Positions 1 to 9,045 of a stretch of 64,000 nt of DNA are shown piece by piece; positions within the stretch are counted from its first letter, which is position 1, and each line of letters starts with the position of its first letter. Made by a program: the position numbers and the translations under genes. The stretch is from Oscillospiraceae bacterium (lineage in GTDB: Bacteria > Bacillota > Clostridia > Saccharofermentanales > Saccharofermentanaceae), in NCBI GenBank assembly GCA_902802325.1, contig CADCLV010000008.1:1-64000 (forward strand), read 5' to 3'. The notes under the pieces are model-generated. The model was not told the origin of the DNA, made no database searches, and saw nothing but the letters and a program-made list of their open reading frames with translations.

Positions 1-1037
1 GAAGAGCCGCAGACCACTTCCCCGCCGGGACACATGCAGAAAGAGTAGAGTTTTCTGCCGGTAGAGGTAGGCGTGACCACTTTATAATTGGCAGGACGGA
101 GGATCTCATTTTCGAATTCTTCTCCAAACTGGGCCTGATCGATCTCCCTTTGAAGATGCTCGATCCGAACGCCCACGGCAAAAGGCTTATTCTCCAGATG
201 GATCCCTCTTTGAGAAAGCATGGAAAAAGTATCCCTGGCACTATGACCGATAGCTAAGATCAGGCCCACGCAGGGAATCGTCTCCTTATCTTCCCCGCTT
301 ACTGCATCCACTGATGTAACGGAAGTGATTTTGCCGTCAGAAGAAGTGATATCGGAAAGGATCCTTTGGAACCGGACAATGGCTCCTTTTTTCACCAGAT
401 CCTGCCGCATCGTGCGGATCACATCCCGCAAAATGTCCGTGCCGATATGCGGATGGGCATCGTAAAGGATCGTTTTCGGGGCGCCGTAGCGGACAAAAGT
501 ACGAAGCACTCTTTCCCGCCTCGGATCAGACACGCCACTGAAAAGTTTTCCGTCGGAAAATGTACCTGCGCCTCCCTCACCGAACTGGATATTGGAATGG
601 ATATTCAGTTTTCCGGAAGAACGTAATTCTTCCACGTCAGAAGTACGGGTATCGATGTCCGCGCCCCGCTCTAAAAGAATCGTATGGATTCCCGCTTCCA
701 CTAAAGAAGCCGCGGCAAATAAACCGGCAGGGCCGCAACCGCAGACCACCACAGTGCCTTTGGAGGACGGCTTAACATGCATATCCGTAACAGAAGAAGA
801 TTCAATTTCATTTCTCTGATCCTGATCAGAAAACAGTGCATTGACAACAACACGGATATCCTTCTTATGTCTCGCATCGATGGACTTCTTCGTAAATACG
901 CAATGTTTCGGAAGCTTTTTTCTGGACTTCTTACAAAAGTAAGCATATACATCTTTCCCGTCCGTATAGGGGTCGGAAGAAGATGGAAGCGCAGCATATT
1001 CTTTTAGAGGAATCGACAAACGGATCTCAGTTTGCAT
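1..1037 (-). CDS. FAD-dependent dehydrogenase, C-terminus outside window
   Basis: The reading frame is open from the start to the left edge, so the gene is truncated by the window. The N-terminal 95 or so residues form a small alpha/beta segment. A dinucleotide-binding glycine motif (GCGPAG near residue 100) and an ERG acid at the end of the second strand follow, as in uncharacterised FAD dehydrogenases of the COG2509 type. Two ATG codons stand in tandem at 1040 and 1037. The ribosome binding site AGGAGG lies 6 bases before the second, which I take as the start. The start overlaps the end of the preceding flavoprotein gene by 11 bases, so translation is probably coupled. The substrate is unknown. 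Family assignment is by motif and general likeness only. Confidence 0.75.
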   Translation of the reverse strand, partial: MQTEIRLSIPLKEYAALPSSSDPYTDGKDVYAYFCKKSRKKLPKHCVFTKKSIDARHKKDIRVVVNALFSDQDQRNEIESSSVTDMHVKPSSKGTVVVCGCGPAGLFAAASLVEAGIHTILLERGADIDTRTSDVEELRSSGKLNIHSNIQFGEGGAGTFSDGKLFSGVSDPRRERVLRTFVRYGAPKTILYDAHPHIGTDILRDVIRTMRQDLVKKGAIVRFQRILSDITSSDGKITSVTSVDAVSGEDKETIPCVGLILAIGHSARDTFSMLSQRGIHLENKPFAVGVRIEHLQREIDQAQFGEEFENEILRPANYKVVTPTSTGRKLYSFCMCPGGEVVCGS

Positions 1038-2337
1038 CATTACCCTCCTGAAATTTCGAGGCGGCAGATCGTCCGGCCAGGATCCCGGAAGAAAATGCCC
1101 ACTGAAGATTATATCCGCCACAGTCGCCATCCACATCGAGAACTTCCCCGCAGGCATAAAGATCCGGCACCAGTTTGGATTCCATGGTTTCAGAAGAAAA
1201 CTCTTCGCAGGATGCCCCGCCGATAGTGGTCTGGGCATATTCCAGGGAACGGGTCCCGGTTACAGGGAAAACCCAATGGGTCATAGTGTAAAGGATCTGG
1301 TCGATATCTTTTTCAGACAAAGACGAGATTGGAAGCGAAAGCGGCCGGTTCAGGGCGGTCTTCAGGATCATGTTTCCGATCTTCACAGGAAGTATCGACA
1401 AAAGAAGCTGCTCCAAAGGCCTTTCGGAAAAAGTCTTTCTGCGCAAGAGCAGTTCTTCCTTTAATGTACAGCAGGTTTTCTCGTCGAAAAGGCACAGAGA
1501 AACCTGCATCGGAGCCGAAAGTTTCCCTTTTTTTATCCGGCGGGAAACTTCTCCCGACACCTGAAATACCGCAGGACCGGATAATCCGTAATCCGCGAAA
1601 AGCACTTCTCCGAACTGGCGTGCCACGACTTCTCCCGAGCAAAGAAGGGACAGATCGCAATCCAGTCTCATGCCGCTTAATGCACGAGGGACAGATGTAT
1701 CCGTTGTGATCTGTACGATCGAGGGTTTCGGTGCATAAACCTTATGGCCCAGTGACGACAGGATCTTATATCCGTCTCCGGTTGTTCCGAGAGATGGCGC
1801 ACAGGCTCCGCCGCAAGCCACGATCAGAGCATGGCTGAATATCTTTCTTCCATCCGAAAGCGTTATCGAGAAAATCTTTTTCTGCCCGACGGCTTCGACT
1901 CTACGCACTTCCTCTACGATAGCTGACGTTTCCACAGTGATTTGATTCATTTCCAGTGCAAAACGGAAAGCATCCACAACAGACGACGCATTTTTACTCA
2001 TAGGGAAAAGTTTATTTCCCTCATTTACAGTTAATATCCCCAGATCTCCGAGAAATGCCAGCGTTTCCTTTTGCGGGATCAAAGACAGGACTTTTACCGG
2101 AAATTCCTCCTGATGGCTATGGAAATGCGCCATCGCCATGTCCTGATTTGAAAGGTTACACCGACCGTTACCGGTTGCCAGGACCTTTTTCCCAACACGG
2201 TCATTTTTCTCCAGGATCAGTACGGAAGCATTCTTCACTTCTTTCCGGGAAAGGCACTTCTGAAAAAAGATCGCAGCGCTCATGCCGGAAGCGCCGCCTC
2301 CGATGACGGTAAGATCCCAGACCTTCTCATCTCTCAT
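1027..2337 (-). CDS. BaiN/HI0933-family NAD(P)/FAD-dependent flavoprotein
   Basis: A 436-residue flavoprotein. The N-terminus has the FAD-binding motif GGGASGMSAA (near residue 13), then the HI0933-family stretch EKNDRVGKKVLATGNGRCNLSN-like around residues 43-65, split here as EKNDRVGKKVLAT and GNGRCNLSN. The C-terminus holds YACGEVLDVDGDCGGYN, the second FAD-contacting segment typical of this family. Length matches the family. Known members are soluble cytoplasmic oxidoreductases of mostly unknown physiological role; BaiN of bile-acid-transforming clostridia is one, but nothing here points to bile acids. Its ATG overlaps the stop of the CYTH gene as ATGA, and GAGG stands 7 bases upstream. 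It is part of the operon that starts at 8954. Confidence 0.85.
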   Translation of the reverse strand: MRDEKVWDLTVIGGGASGMSAAIFFQKCLSRKEVKNASVLILEKNDRVGKKVLATGNGRCNLSNQDMAMAHFHSHQEEFPVKVLSLIPQKETLAFLGDLGILTVNEGNKLFPMSKNASSVVDAFRFALEMNQITVETSAIVEEVRRVEAVGQKKIFSITLSDGRKIFSHALIVACGGACAPSLGTTGDGYKILSSLGHKVYAPKPSIVQITTDTSVPRALSGMRLDCDLSLLCSGEVVARQFGEVLFADYGLSGPAVFQVSGEVSRRIKKGKLSAPMQVSLCLFDEKTCCTLKEELLLRRKTFSERPLEQLLLSILPVKIGNMILKTALNRPLSLPISSLSEKDIDQILYTMTHWVFPVTGTRSLEYAQTTIGGASCEEFSSETMESKLVPDLYACGEVLDVDGDCGGYNLQWAFSSGILAGRSAASKFQEGNDAN

Positions 2338-2987
2338 GATCGCACCTCGGGAAGGAGAGACAGGCAGCGGGCAAGTTTTGAAAGTTTGGAATATTCCACA
2401 GAAGTATGCATCCGGACAAGTTCTCCCAGCTTTTTTATATCCTCGACCTTACCCGAAGTCAGCTCGATCTCCATTTCACATATAGGAAGGTGCTTTCCGC
2501 CTCCCAGGCATTTCCCGCTATCCAGGCAGATCTCCATTTCACTGCTGTTAAACCGGACAAGATATGTTGTTCTGGTAAATTCAGTACGGCAGATCTCTAC
2601 GATTTCTTTATCCTTCAAAGGAATCAGGACAGAAGCCGCATATTCGACCGGATCTTCCTGATCTTTCACCGAAGAAAGAAAGGCATCGATATCGAAATCC
2701 CGTTCATCTGTCCTTCGGTTCCACTCATAATGGGAAGAAAGCCCGGTACGCATATCCAGTCCCCCTCGGGTCTTTACGGTCTGAATATAATTTGACCCCA
2801 CCACATGGCGGATCCGCATCGTGGAACGGGTGCCGGAAAGATAACGGGACGGGGTGTCCAGATAACGGTTCTCATATGTTTCGGTCTTTTTCTCCAATAC
2901 CGTAACACAAGACTTCAGCCATTCTTCTTCCATCACCGAAAAAAGAGCTTCATCAGAAGGGAACGTTAACTTGATCTCGTTTTCCAT
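2334..2987 (-). CDS. CYTH-domain protein (triphosphate tunnel enzyme type)
   Basis: About 217 residues. The protein opens with MENEIKL, which contains the ExExK signature of CYTH proteins. Alternating charged strands follow (TMRIRHV, IQTVKTRG, YEW, CEMEIELTSGK), as expected for the eight-stranded tunnel that binds triphosphates and divalent metal. Known relatives hydrolyse inorganic triphosphate or thiamine triphosphate, or act as adenylate cyclases. Which of these applies cannot be read from the sequence; triphosphatase is the most common activity in bacteria. The start is taken at the ATG at 2987 with GAGG 5 bases upstream, rather than the GTG two codons earlier. It sits between the DUF5711-like gene and the flavoprotein gene, overlapping the latter by four bases. 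Confidence 0.8.
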   Translation of the reverse strand: MENEIKLTFPSDEALFSVMEEEWLKSCVTVLEKKTETYENRYLDTPSRYLSGTRSTMRIRHVVGSNYIQTVKTRGGLDMRTGLSSHYEWNRRTDERDFDIDAFLSSVKDQEDPVEYAASVLIPLKDKEIVEICRTEFTRTTYLVRFNSSEMEICLDSGKCLGGGKHLPICEMEIELTSGKVEDIKKLGELVRMHTSVEYSKLSKLARCLSLLPEVRS

Positions 2988-3008
2988 GGGCACCTCCCCG
3001 AAAACAAA

Positions 3009-4214
3009 TTACAACGCGATCTCACGGACACCGGCAGAAGTCACCAGACAGATGTTTTTCGAACCGAAAAAGGCCACACGCAGGACCGGCTCATCTACAG
3101 GGATCGTGGATGAAATGTGTGCACGGGAAAGATCCACCAGAAGAATGGAATCATCCGCTGCAATCAGCGCCTGGTTTCCGGAAACATCATAATCCAGCAC
3201 TTCATTTCCGAGCTGGATGTCGCCGATCTTCCCGCCATTTCCATTGAATGTCGTCAGATGAAGCGGCTGGTCCACTCCTTCCGAGTAGATCACACCACAG
3301 CCGCCGGAATACGGGAAAATACTATATACGCATGGAAAAGGCGGATTCACGGGATCACATTTTCCATCACCGATCAGCACCACATCGCCAATACCGGCCA
3401 CAGCCAGACGGTTCGTGCTCATGTACGAAAGAAGCGGCATTACATCCGTGACCACAGGCGAATAAAAAGCATATTCTGTCGGTCGGGCGGTGGTTCTGTC
3501 GGATGGGATCGAAAAAATCTTCACGTGAGGGATCATCTGAGAACCGTCAGTATCCACAAGTGTCACACTTAAAGTGCTTTCATCCGGAGAAAAAGCCAGT
3601 GCCAGAGGATATCCCGACTCATAAGAAGACCATTTTGCCAGAAAGCTTCCGTCTTTTTCCATCATGTAAACACAGCCGAAGGATTCCCCTTCATCAATGA
3701 TGACTGCAGATAAACCTGAAGGCGCTAAAGCTATGCTTCCGATCTTTCCGGTCATATGAGACGTATAGATCAGTCCATCTTCAGAAAACAGCGCACATAG
3801 AAAACCTTCCGTATCCGCGATCATGGCGTACGGGCCGGAAAACACAACAGAAGGATTACTCATTTCCAGATCCACACTGAAGATCTCATTGCCGGATATC
3901 GAAAGATATGCCACACGCTTTGTGGACACCTTCAAAAGCCCGTTCTGAAAGGGATACAGCTGCTGGGCTTCGGTATATTCACAGTCAAAACCGGCAATGG
4001 CCGAAAGACGGAGCTGTTCTTTCGCTCCATTTTTCGCTGCGAAATGATTTCGGAGCATATATACCAGAATAATCGAGACGGCGGCAAGTATGATACAAAG
4101 AATGACCAGAAGCGGAGTCGCAAAACGATGACGCTTCTTCGTGGTCGTCTGAGTCTTTTCCGCAGCACGCCTCTCTTCCGGATTTCTATCTGATGGTCGG
4201 TTACGGTCTGTCAT
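3009..4214 (-). CDS. Membrane-anchored DUF5711-like probable beta-propeller protein
   Basis: About 401 residues. A polar, basic N-terminus (residues 1-35) is followed by one strong membrane span (FATPLLVILCIILAAVSIILVY) and a long extracytoplasmic part. That part is made of short repeated beta-strand segments (for example VAYLSISGNEIFSVDLE and QALIAADDSILLVDLS) that look like propeller blades. I recall such proteins as the DUF5711 family; that name is from memory. The ATG at 4214 has AAGGA five bases upstream; an ATG five codons earlier has no good site. The start overlaps the DUF4340 gene end by 14 bases. A role as an extracytoplasmic accessory to the Gld-type exporter is an inference from the operon. 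Confidence 0.65.
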   Translation of the reverse strand: MTDRNRPSDRNPEERRAAEKTQTTTKKRHRFATPLLVILCIILAAVSIILVYMLRNHFAAKNGAKEQLRLSAIAGFDCEYTEAQQLYPFQNGLLKVSTKRVAYLSISGNEIFSVDLEMSNPSVVFSGPYAMIADTEGFLCALFSEDGLIYTSHMTGKIGSIALAPSGLSAVIIDEGESFGCVYMMEKDGSFLAKWSSYESGYPLALAFSPDESTLSVTLVDTDGSQMIPHVKIFSIPSDRTTARPTEYAFYSPVVTDVMPLLSYMSTNRLAVAGIGDVVLIGDGKCDPVNPPFPCVYSIFPYSGGCGVIYSEGVDQPLHLTTFNGNGGKIGDIQLGNEVLDYDVSGNQALIAADDSILLVDLSRAHISSTIPVDEPVLRVAFFGSKNICLVTSAGVREIAL

Positions 4215-5682
4215 AGATTCCTTCTGCATTCTTATTATCGATGGCCTCGTTTGTCAGATTATAGGCATCCCAGATACCATAGCCCGACATCGTTTTGCCG
4301 TTATCTTTATATAATACGCTTCTCTCTACGATAAATCCACTGTAGCGGTCATTGAGGAAGCAGTAATACTCATTCTCGTTTTTCGGAACGAATTTGATCG
4401 TATAGTTTTCACTATCCACTCTTGTTACAGAGATCGTCGCTTCTACATTCGAAAGATCCGGATCTGCATCTTTCTCCATTTTATAAATCGGAATACGGCA
4501 AATGGACTGAAACAGTACAAGTCCGTAACAATCACCATTTGAATCGATCACCTTGGCATTTCGCTTATCCAGAGTAAAGCTCGTTCCTTCGCTTTCAAAT
4601 GTTCCGGTCGTATCGAACCAGCACTCCAAAGTAAAGGTAGTATCTTTCATCGTCACTGTGGCAGATCGGAATTCATCAAGATACTCTTTTTTTACATAAG
4701 CCTCGATCAGTTCAAAGGAGGGCTTATCCAGACCGGGAATAGAACCGGCAAGAACACGGAAAGTGTAGGGATTACTGGAACATTCCCCGTAATAGTAGCC
4801 GCCTAATTCCCTGGAAAGACTGATTTTTACGGTTTCACCGGTTTTCAGCGTAATATCAAACTGATACTCCGGAGCATCAAGTCCATAAGAGGCCCGGTTC
4901 TCTTCCGATATCGGCAAATACTGATTGGCCGGAAAATGAAGGATCGTATCGATCATTCTGATCATCTCATCCCGCGGATCACGTTCGATCGGCTCAAGCA
5001 CACGGTACTGGGATTCAAGGAACACACCATTATCCTTATCTTCCAGAACCTGTACCTTCCATTTATCTCCATCTGAAGTTCTGGAAAAAGAAATGGTATC
5101 CACACGGCTGCGCTCAATAGATGTAATGTACTGGCTAAGAAAGCTTTCAAACTTCGTAGACAGATTCAGATAAAACGAATTGTTCGCCACATACACTTTC
5201 GGATCCCCGTCGATCTGAAAATATATACCGCTACGGTCCGAAAGAAGTGATCCGATATGGACTGTTTTCGTTCTTCCGTCTCCTAAACTTAAAGTGAGGG
5301 TATACTGATCACGATCAAGTCCATAAACACTTAACGATTCTGTTGGCTCAAAAGATTTCCGAACAGAAATACCGATAATGCTCTGTACATATGAATTGAC
5401 CCGTTCACTGTTCAGTTTCTCCACATCAAATTCGGTCTGGCCGTATGTCACAGAACGGATACGTCCTTCATCTCCAAATTGAAAGAATGTCTCTATCCCC
5501 TCAGTATCAATAATCTTAAGCGAACGAAGCTCACGTAACTCACAAAGTTCCATGGACTGTCCGGAAATATCGTCATCCAGGTTCTTCTTCTGGACAGCCT
5601 GAAAGATCTTAAGACCGATAAACAATACAAGGAGCGCCGTAAAGATCACAGCCAGTCGTTGAAGTAAACGAATATCTTTCAT
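4201..5682 (-). CDS. DUF4340-domain protein of Gld-type exporter operon
   Basis: About 493 residues with one N-terminal membrane span (LAVIFTALLVLFIGLKIFQ). The extracytoplasmic part has two similar beta-rich halves with phrases such as YGLDRDQYTLTLSLGDGRTKTVHIGS and YGLDAPEYQFDITLKTGETVKISLS. The pattern YGLD...LtLGdG..KtI..G is the hallmark of DUF4340. Such proteins are usually encoded next to GldG-like proteins and ABC-2 transporters in many phyla; their function is not established. The start at 5682 is chosen because AAGGAG lies 6 bases upstream and the membrane segment follows directly. It begins 10 bases after the GldG-like gene ends. Confidence 0.8.
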   Translation of the reverse strand: MKDIRLLQRLAVIFTALLVLFIGLKIFQAVQKKNLDDDISGQSMELCELRELRSLKIIDTEGIETFFQFGDEGRIRSVTYGQTEFDVEKLNSERVNSYVQSIIGISVRKSFEPTESLSVYGLDRDQYTLTLSLGDGRTKTVHIGSLLSDRSGIYFQIDGDPKVYVANNSFYLNLSTKFESFLSQYITSIERSRVDTISFSRTSDGDKWKVQVLEDKDNGVFLESQYRVLEPIERDPRDEMIRMIDTILHFPANQYLPISEENRASYGLDAPEYQFDITLKTGETVKISLSRELGGYYYGECSSNPYTFRVLAGSIPGLDKPSFELIEAYVKKEYLDEFRSATVTMKDTTFTLECWFDTTGTFESEGTSFTLDKRNAKVIDSNGDCYGLVLFQSICRIPIYKMEKDADPDLSNVEATISVTRVDSENYTIKFVPKNENEYYCFLNDRYSGFIVERSVLYKDNGKTMSGYGIWDAYNLTNEAIDNKNAEGIYDRP

Positions 5683-5692
5683 AGCTATCTCC

Positions 5693-7207
5693 TTACAAAT
5701 GACGTCTCTTTCTGTAGATATAGACACCGCAGATCAAGCTTCCCAAAGGAATGATCGTCATAACACAGATCGACCAGGCTGTCGCTGCAGAAGACGAAAG
5801 CGGCTTGGAAAGCGAAAAACTCGGTACAGATTTGACCGGAGCCAGGACAGAGATCTGAATCTGACAGATATCACCCAGCATATTTCTCGTAAACACAGCG
5901 TTGTTATCATTCAGAGATTTTTCCGAATAATATTCATCCGATACAAAAGTGTTCGAGCCGATCACGATAAGGCAGGAATTGCGGTTATTCGTAGTATCAA
6001 CAGACTGAAGTGCCACTGCCTGCTGTCCGGAAGAAACCGAACTGTCGATCTGCGTGTTCGGGAAATCTACAGAGGCCGAAGATGAGGTAATGATAAGCGG
6101 AGAAACAAAAATATTCTCTCCCCGATCCGAATTCACTTTTAAATACCGGCAGTTCTCAACACTATACTTATCCGGAACTGAAAGATAATTAGCATAATCC
6201 GGATCTGCAAAAGCAATCGAAGAATACGGGTTATTCACATCCGGAAGTGCATCCGCGCTGTTTTCGTGGATGATCGCCGATTCCAGGGTAATTCCCATCT
6301 TCTTTGTGATTTCATTCAAATTCGGCATCTCCACCACTTTATCTGTATCAAAATCACTGACCAGAAGGACCTTTCCTCCATCATCGAGATAAGTCTTGAT
6401 CAGTTCCTTTTCCGTGATCGTAAGATCTGTATCCGGGTCAATGATCATCAGGATCTCACAATCCGAAGGAATCTGCACATTTTCCCCCTTCAAAGACAGT
6501 TCACTCGACACCATACCCAAAGGAGAAATGATCATATCCAATGCACCATGTCCCTTAAGTCCATGCCCGCCCAGATAATAAGCCTTCATGGTCCTTCCGG
6601 AAGCTACGTACAGAATAAGACCTGTCACCTTCTGTTCCACAAGGTTCTTCTCCGGAACATACAGGTTGTAGTTATAAGCCAGATTCGAATTCCAGACAAA
6701 ACAGTTGTACGGATCCAATGTAACCATCAGGTCGTCACTTTTGATAACATAAGTATATTTGCGTAAGCTGTATACATTGTTCGGATCCAGTTCAGTGAGA
6801 ATAAACGGATCCACATCCGGATCGACATATTTCAGTTCGATCTTTCCATTTGCCTTATTCTCATAGTCATCCATAATGGGAATAAAATACTCCCGGAGCG
6901 CAAAGTTCTTATCATCTTTGTCAAAAAGGCCATATATCTCCACTTTCTTGTCCAAAGAATCCAGATAGTTCTTTGTAAGAACACTTACCGAATTCGCCTT
7001 TACCGAGGTCGCATCAAAGGTAAGCGGCTTATCTAAAAGTGAATCCACGATCAGATTCAAAATAATGCAGATGCCAACGATCAGTGCCACAGAAAGCACA
7101 GATGCATATTTCAATACTTTAAAACGGCTGTCCGACTGAACATGTACTTTTGCCGAACGGCCCGGAGTCTCCCGGAGGATACTTTCACTTGCTGTTTTTC
7201 TAGCCAT
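5693..7207 (-). CDS. GldG-family ABC-associated extracytoplasmic protein
   Basis: A 504-residue protein with an N-terminal span near residues 33-53 (VLSVALIVGICIILNLIVDSL), a large outside domain and a C-terminal span near residues 475-495 followed by a short basic tail. The outside domain has the Rossmann-like features of GldG/IFT52-type proteins: KAYYLGGHG near residue 208, then ILMIIDPDTDLTITEKELIKTYLDDGGKVLLVSDF. In Bacteroidota GldG joins GldA and GldF in an ABC complex needed for gliding. In Clostridia the same cassette occurs without gliding and its cargo is unknown. GGGGG lies 8 bases before the ATG. It is followed by the DUF4340 gene, the usual neighbour. Confidence 0.8.
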   Translation of the reverse strand: MARKTASESILRETPGRSAKVHVQSDSRFKVLKYASVLSVALIVGICIILNLIVDSLLDKPLTFDATSVKANSVSVLTKNYLDSLDKKVEIYGLFDKDDKNFALREYFIPIMDDYENKANGKIELKYVDPDVDPFILTELDPNNVYSLRKYTYVIKSDDLMVTLDPYNCFVWNSNLAYNYNLYVPEKNLVEQKVTGLILYVASGRTMKAYYLGGHGLKGHGALDMIISPLGMVSSELSLKGENVQIPSDCEILMIIDPDTDLTITEKELIKTYLDDGGKVLLVSDFDTDKVVEMPNLNEITKKMGITLESAIIHENSADALPDVNNPYSSIAFADPDYANYLSVPDKYSVENCRYLKVNSDRGENIFVSPLIITSSSASVDFPNTQIDSSVSSGQQAVALQSVDTTNNRNSCLIVIGSNTFVSDEYYSEKSLNDNNAVFTRNMLGDICQIQISVLAPVKSVPSFSLSKPLSSSAATAWSICVMTIIPLGSLICGVYIYRKRRHL

Positions 7208-7225
7208 TTTCGCGTCCCCCTTCCC

Positions 7226-8008
7226 TTAATTCTGACTCCAGCGTTTCTTTTCCAGCACCCGATAAGTGATGAAAACAAACACGAAAGTAAAGCTCAGGCA
7301 GAAGAATATCGGGACGATCTTAAATACACCCGAAGTAAAGCCTTCTGTCTTGCTGTACGGGTCAAACCATGTAATCGCGTTACGGATCCAGTCGCCGATT
7401 GAATAGATCGCACTATCAGAAAGACCAAACAGATGCGTGATCTTCAAAAGTGATTTGACGACCTCAGAGATCGAATCTGCAATGTTGGAAAGCATACTCA
7501 TCACAAGAAGGATAACAAAGCAAACCACAGCCGACATGATCTGATTTTCAGTCATAGCTGAAGTCAGCATGCCGACAGAAATGAACAATGCGGCCAGAAC
7601 CAGATAGGCCAGTATCGCTCCCCATGTCGCGGGACTGATGTATCCGGAAAGAATGACCGTGACGATCATATGGCTAAACAGGCAGACAAGCATCAATACC
7701 TGTAAAGCCATAGCAGCCAAAAACTTTCCGATTACAGCGCTTTTCATGGAGTACGGCATGGTATAAAGAAGCACATCCGTACCGTTTTTCTTTTCTTCGG
7801 CAAACAGCCGCATGGTAATGATCGGGATCAGGATAATAAAGAAAGTGCGGAGATAATCGATCTCCATGTTAATATCCACATAAGCCAGGCTGGAATTCAG
7901 CATACCGGAAAAATAATAACCGCTGATGATGCCCAGAAGGCTGATCGCCACCCAGCCAACCGGGGTCCGGAAATAGGAAAGAAATTCTCTCTTAAATATC
8001 GCAAACAT
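7226..8008 (-). CDS. ABC-2 permease, GldF-like
   Basis: About 261 residues, with an N-terminal amphipathic start (MFAIFKREFLSYFRTPVGW) and six hydrophobic spans, the layout of ABC-2 membrane subunits. The phrase RLFAEEKKNGTDVLLYTMPYS, just after the second span, is the conserved cytosolic loop of the GldF/NosY group. The longer frame start at 8053 is rejected because GAGGAG stands 6 bases before the ATG at 8008, directly behind the stop of the ATPase gene. It forms the channel partner of the ATPase at 8019-8954. The transported substrate is unknown. Confidence 0.85.
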   Translation of the reverse strand: MFAIFKREFLSYFRTPVGWVAISLLGIISGYYFSGMLNSSLAYVDINMEIDYLRTFFIILIPIITMRLFAEEKKNGTDVLLYTMPYSMKSAVIGKFLAAMALQVLMLVCLFSHMIVTVILSGYISPATWGAILAYLVLAALFISVGMLTSAMTENQIMSAVVCFVILLVMSMLSNIADSISEVVKSLLKITHLFGLSDSAIYSIGDWIRNAITWFDPYSKTEGFTSGVFKIVPIFFCLSFTFVFVFITYRVLEKKRWSQN

Positions 8009-8018
8009 AGTGTTCTCC

Positions 8019-8954
8019 TCACTTCTTTGGTGAAGTAATGCTGGTAAAAACATCTTCCAGCGAAGGTTCCATAGAACGGAACTCTAATATAGGTGCATTT
8101 AGACGGGCGATGGCAAACGAAATGGACTTTCTTACTTCCATGCTTCCCTCACAAGCCAGGTCGATCTGACAAATTCCGTTCTTTTCCGCCAGAGATCTCA
8201 CCGAATTGACGCCGGGTACAGCCCGGAGCGGCATCTGCAGAGTGCTGAAAGGAGCTTCCACAACAAGCAGATAATGCACATTATCCTCTACTCTTGAAGA
8301 AAGTTCAAAAGTCGGAGCATCGGCCACGATCTTACCGTTATTGATAATAATGACGCGGTCACAGATCGCCTGTACCTCTGAAAGAATATGTGAACTGAAA
8401 ATAATCGTATGATTCTTGGAAAGTGAGGTGATCAGTTTTCTCACTTCTATGACCTGATTCGGGTCAAGACCGACCGTCGGCTCGTCGAGGATGATCACTT
8501 CCGGATTGCCGATCAGAGTCTGGGCAATGCCGACGCGCTGCTTATAACCCTTAGACAGGTTATGAATAAGACGGCCGGAAACATTGCCGATATGGACCAT
8601 TTTCATAACATCAATGATCTGTTTCTTTCGGATATCTTTCGGTACCTTTTTTAATTCCGCCACATACTCAAGATACTCACTGACGGTCATATCCATAAAA
8701 AGAGGCGGGATCTCCGGTAAATAGCCGATATTCTTCTTCGCCAGCTCCGGCTCTTCCAGAATATCGTAGCCATTGATCGTCACCTTACCGCTTGTCGCCG
8801 ACAAATAGCCGGTGATAATATTCATCGTTGTGCTCTTTCCGGCACCGTTGGGGCCGAGAAAACCCAGGATCTCACCTTGGTTTACGGTAAACGAGATGCC
8901 GTTGACAGCCCGTTTATCCCCATAAAACTTAACTAGATTAGAAATCTCGATCAT
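8019..8954 (-). CDS. ABC transporter ATPase, GldA-like
   Basis: A 311-residue ATP-binding subunit. Seen in order: Walker A GPNGAGKST (residues 34-42), the Q-loop region in YLPEIPPLF, an ABC signature variant LSKGYKQRVG, Walker B VIILDEPTVGLDP and the switch histidine in IIFSSHILSE. The C-terminal 90 residues form the accessory domain found in GldA/CcmA-type exporters. It is the first gene of the operon running down to the left window edge. GAGAGGG lies just before the ATG. The AT-rich 90 bases upstream contain no clear -35 box, though TAAAAT could serve as a -10 element. Confidence 0.9.
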   Translation of the reverse strand: MIEISNLVKFYGDKRAVNGISFTVNQGEILGFLGPNGAGKSTTMNIITGYLSATSGKVTINGYDILEEPELAKKNIGYLPEIPPLFMDMTVSEYLEYVAELKKVPKDIRKKQIIDVMKMVHIGNVSGRLIHNLSKGYKQRVGIAQTLIGNPEVIILDEPTVGLDPNQVIEVRKLITSLSKNHTIIFSSHILSEVQAICDRVIIINNGKIVADAPTFELSSRVEDNVHYLLVVEAPFSTLQMPLRAVPGVNSVRSLAEKNGICQIDLACEGSMEVRKSISFAIARLNAPILEFRSMEPSLEDVFTSITSPKK

Positions 8955-9045
8955 GTACCCTCTCCTACGTGTGCATGTAACTTTGCGGAACTATTTTACC
9001 CCAAAACCGAATATCTATAAAGTCTTTAAGAAAGGCCCTTCTCTT

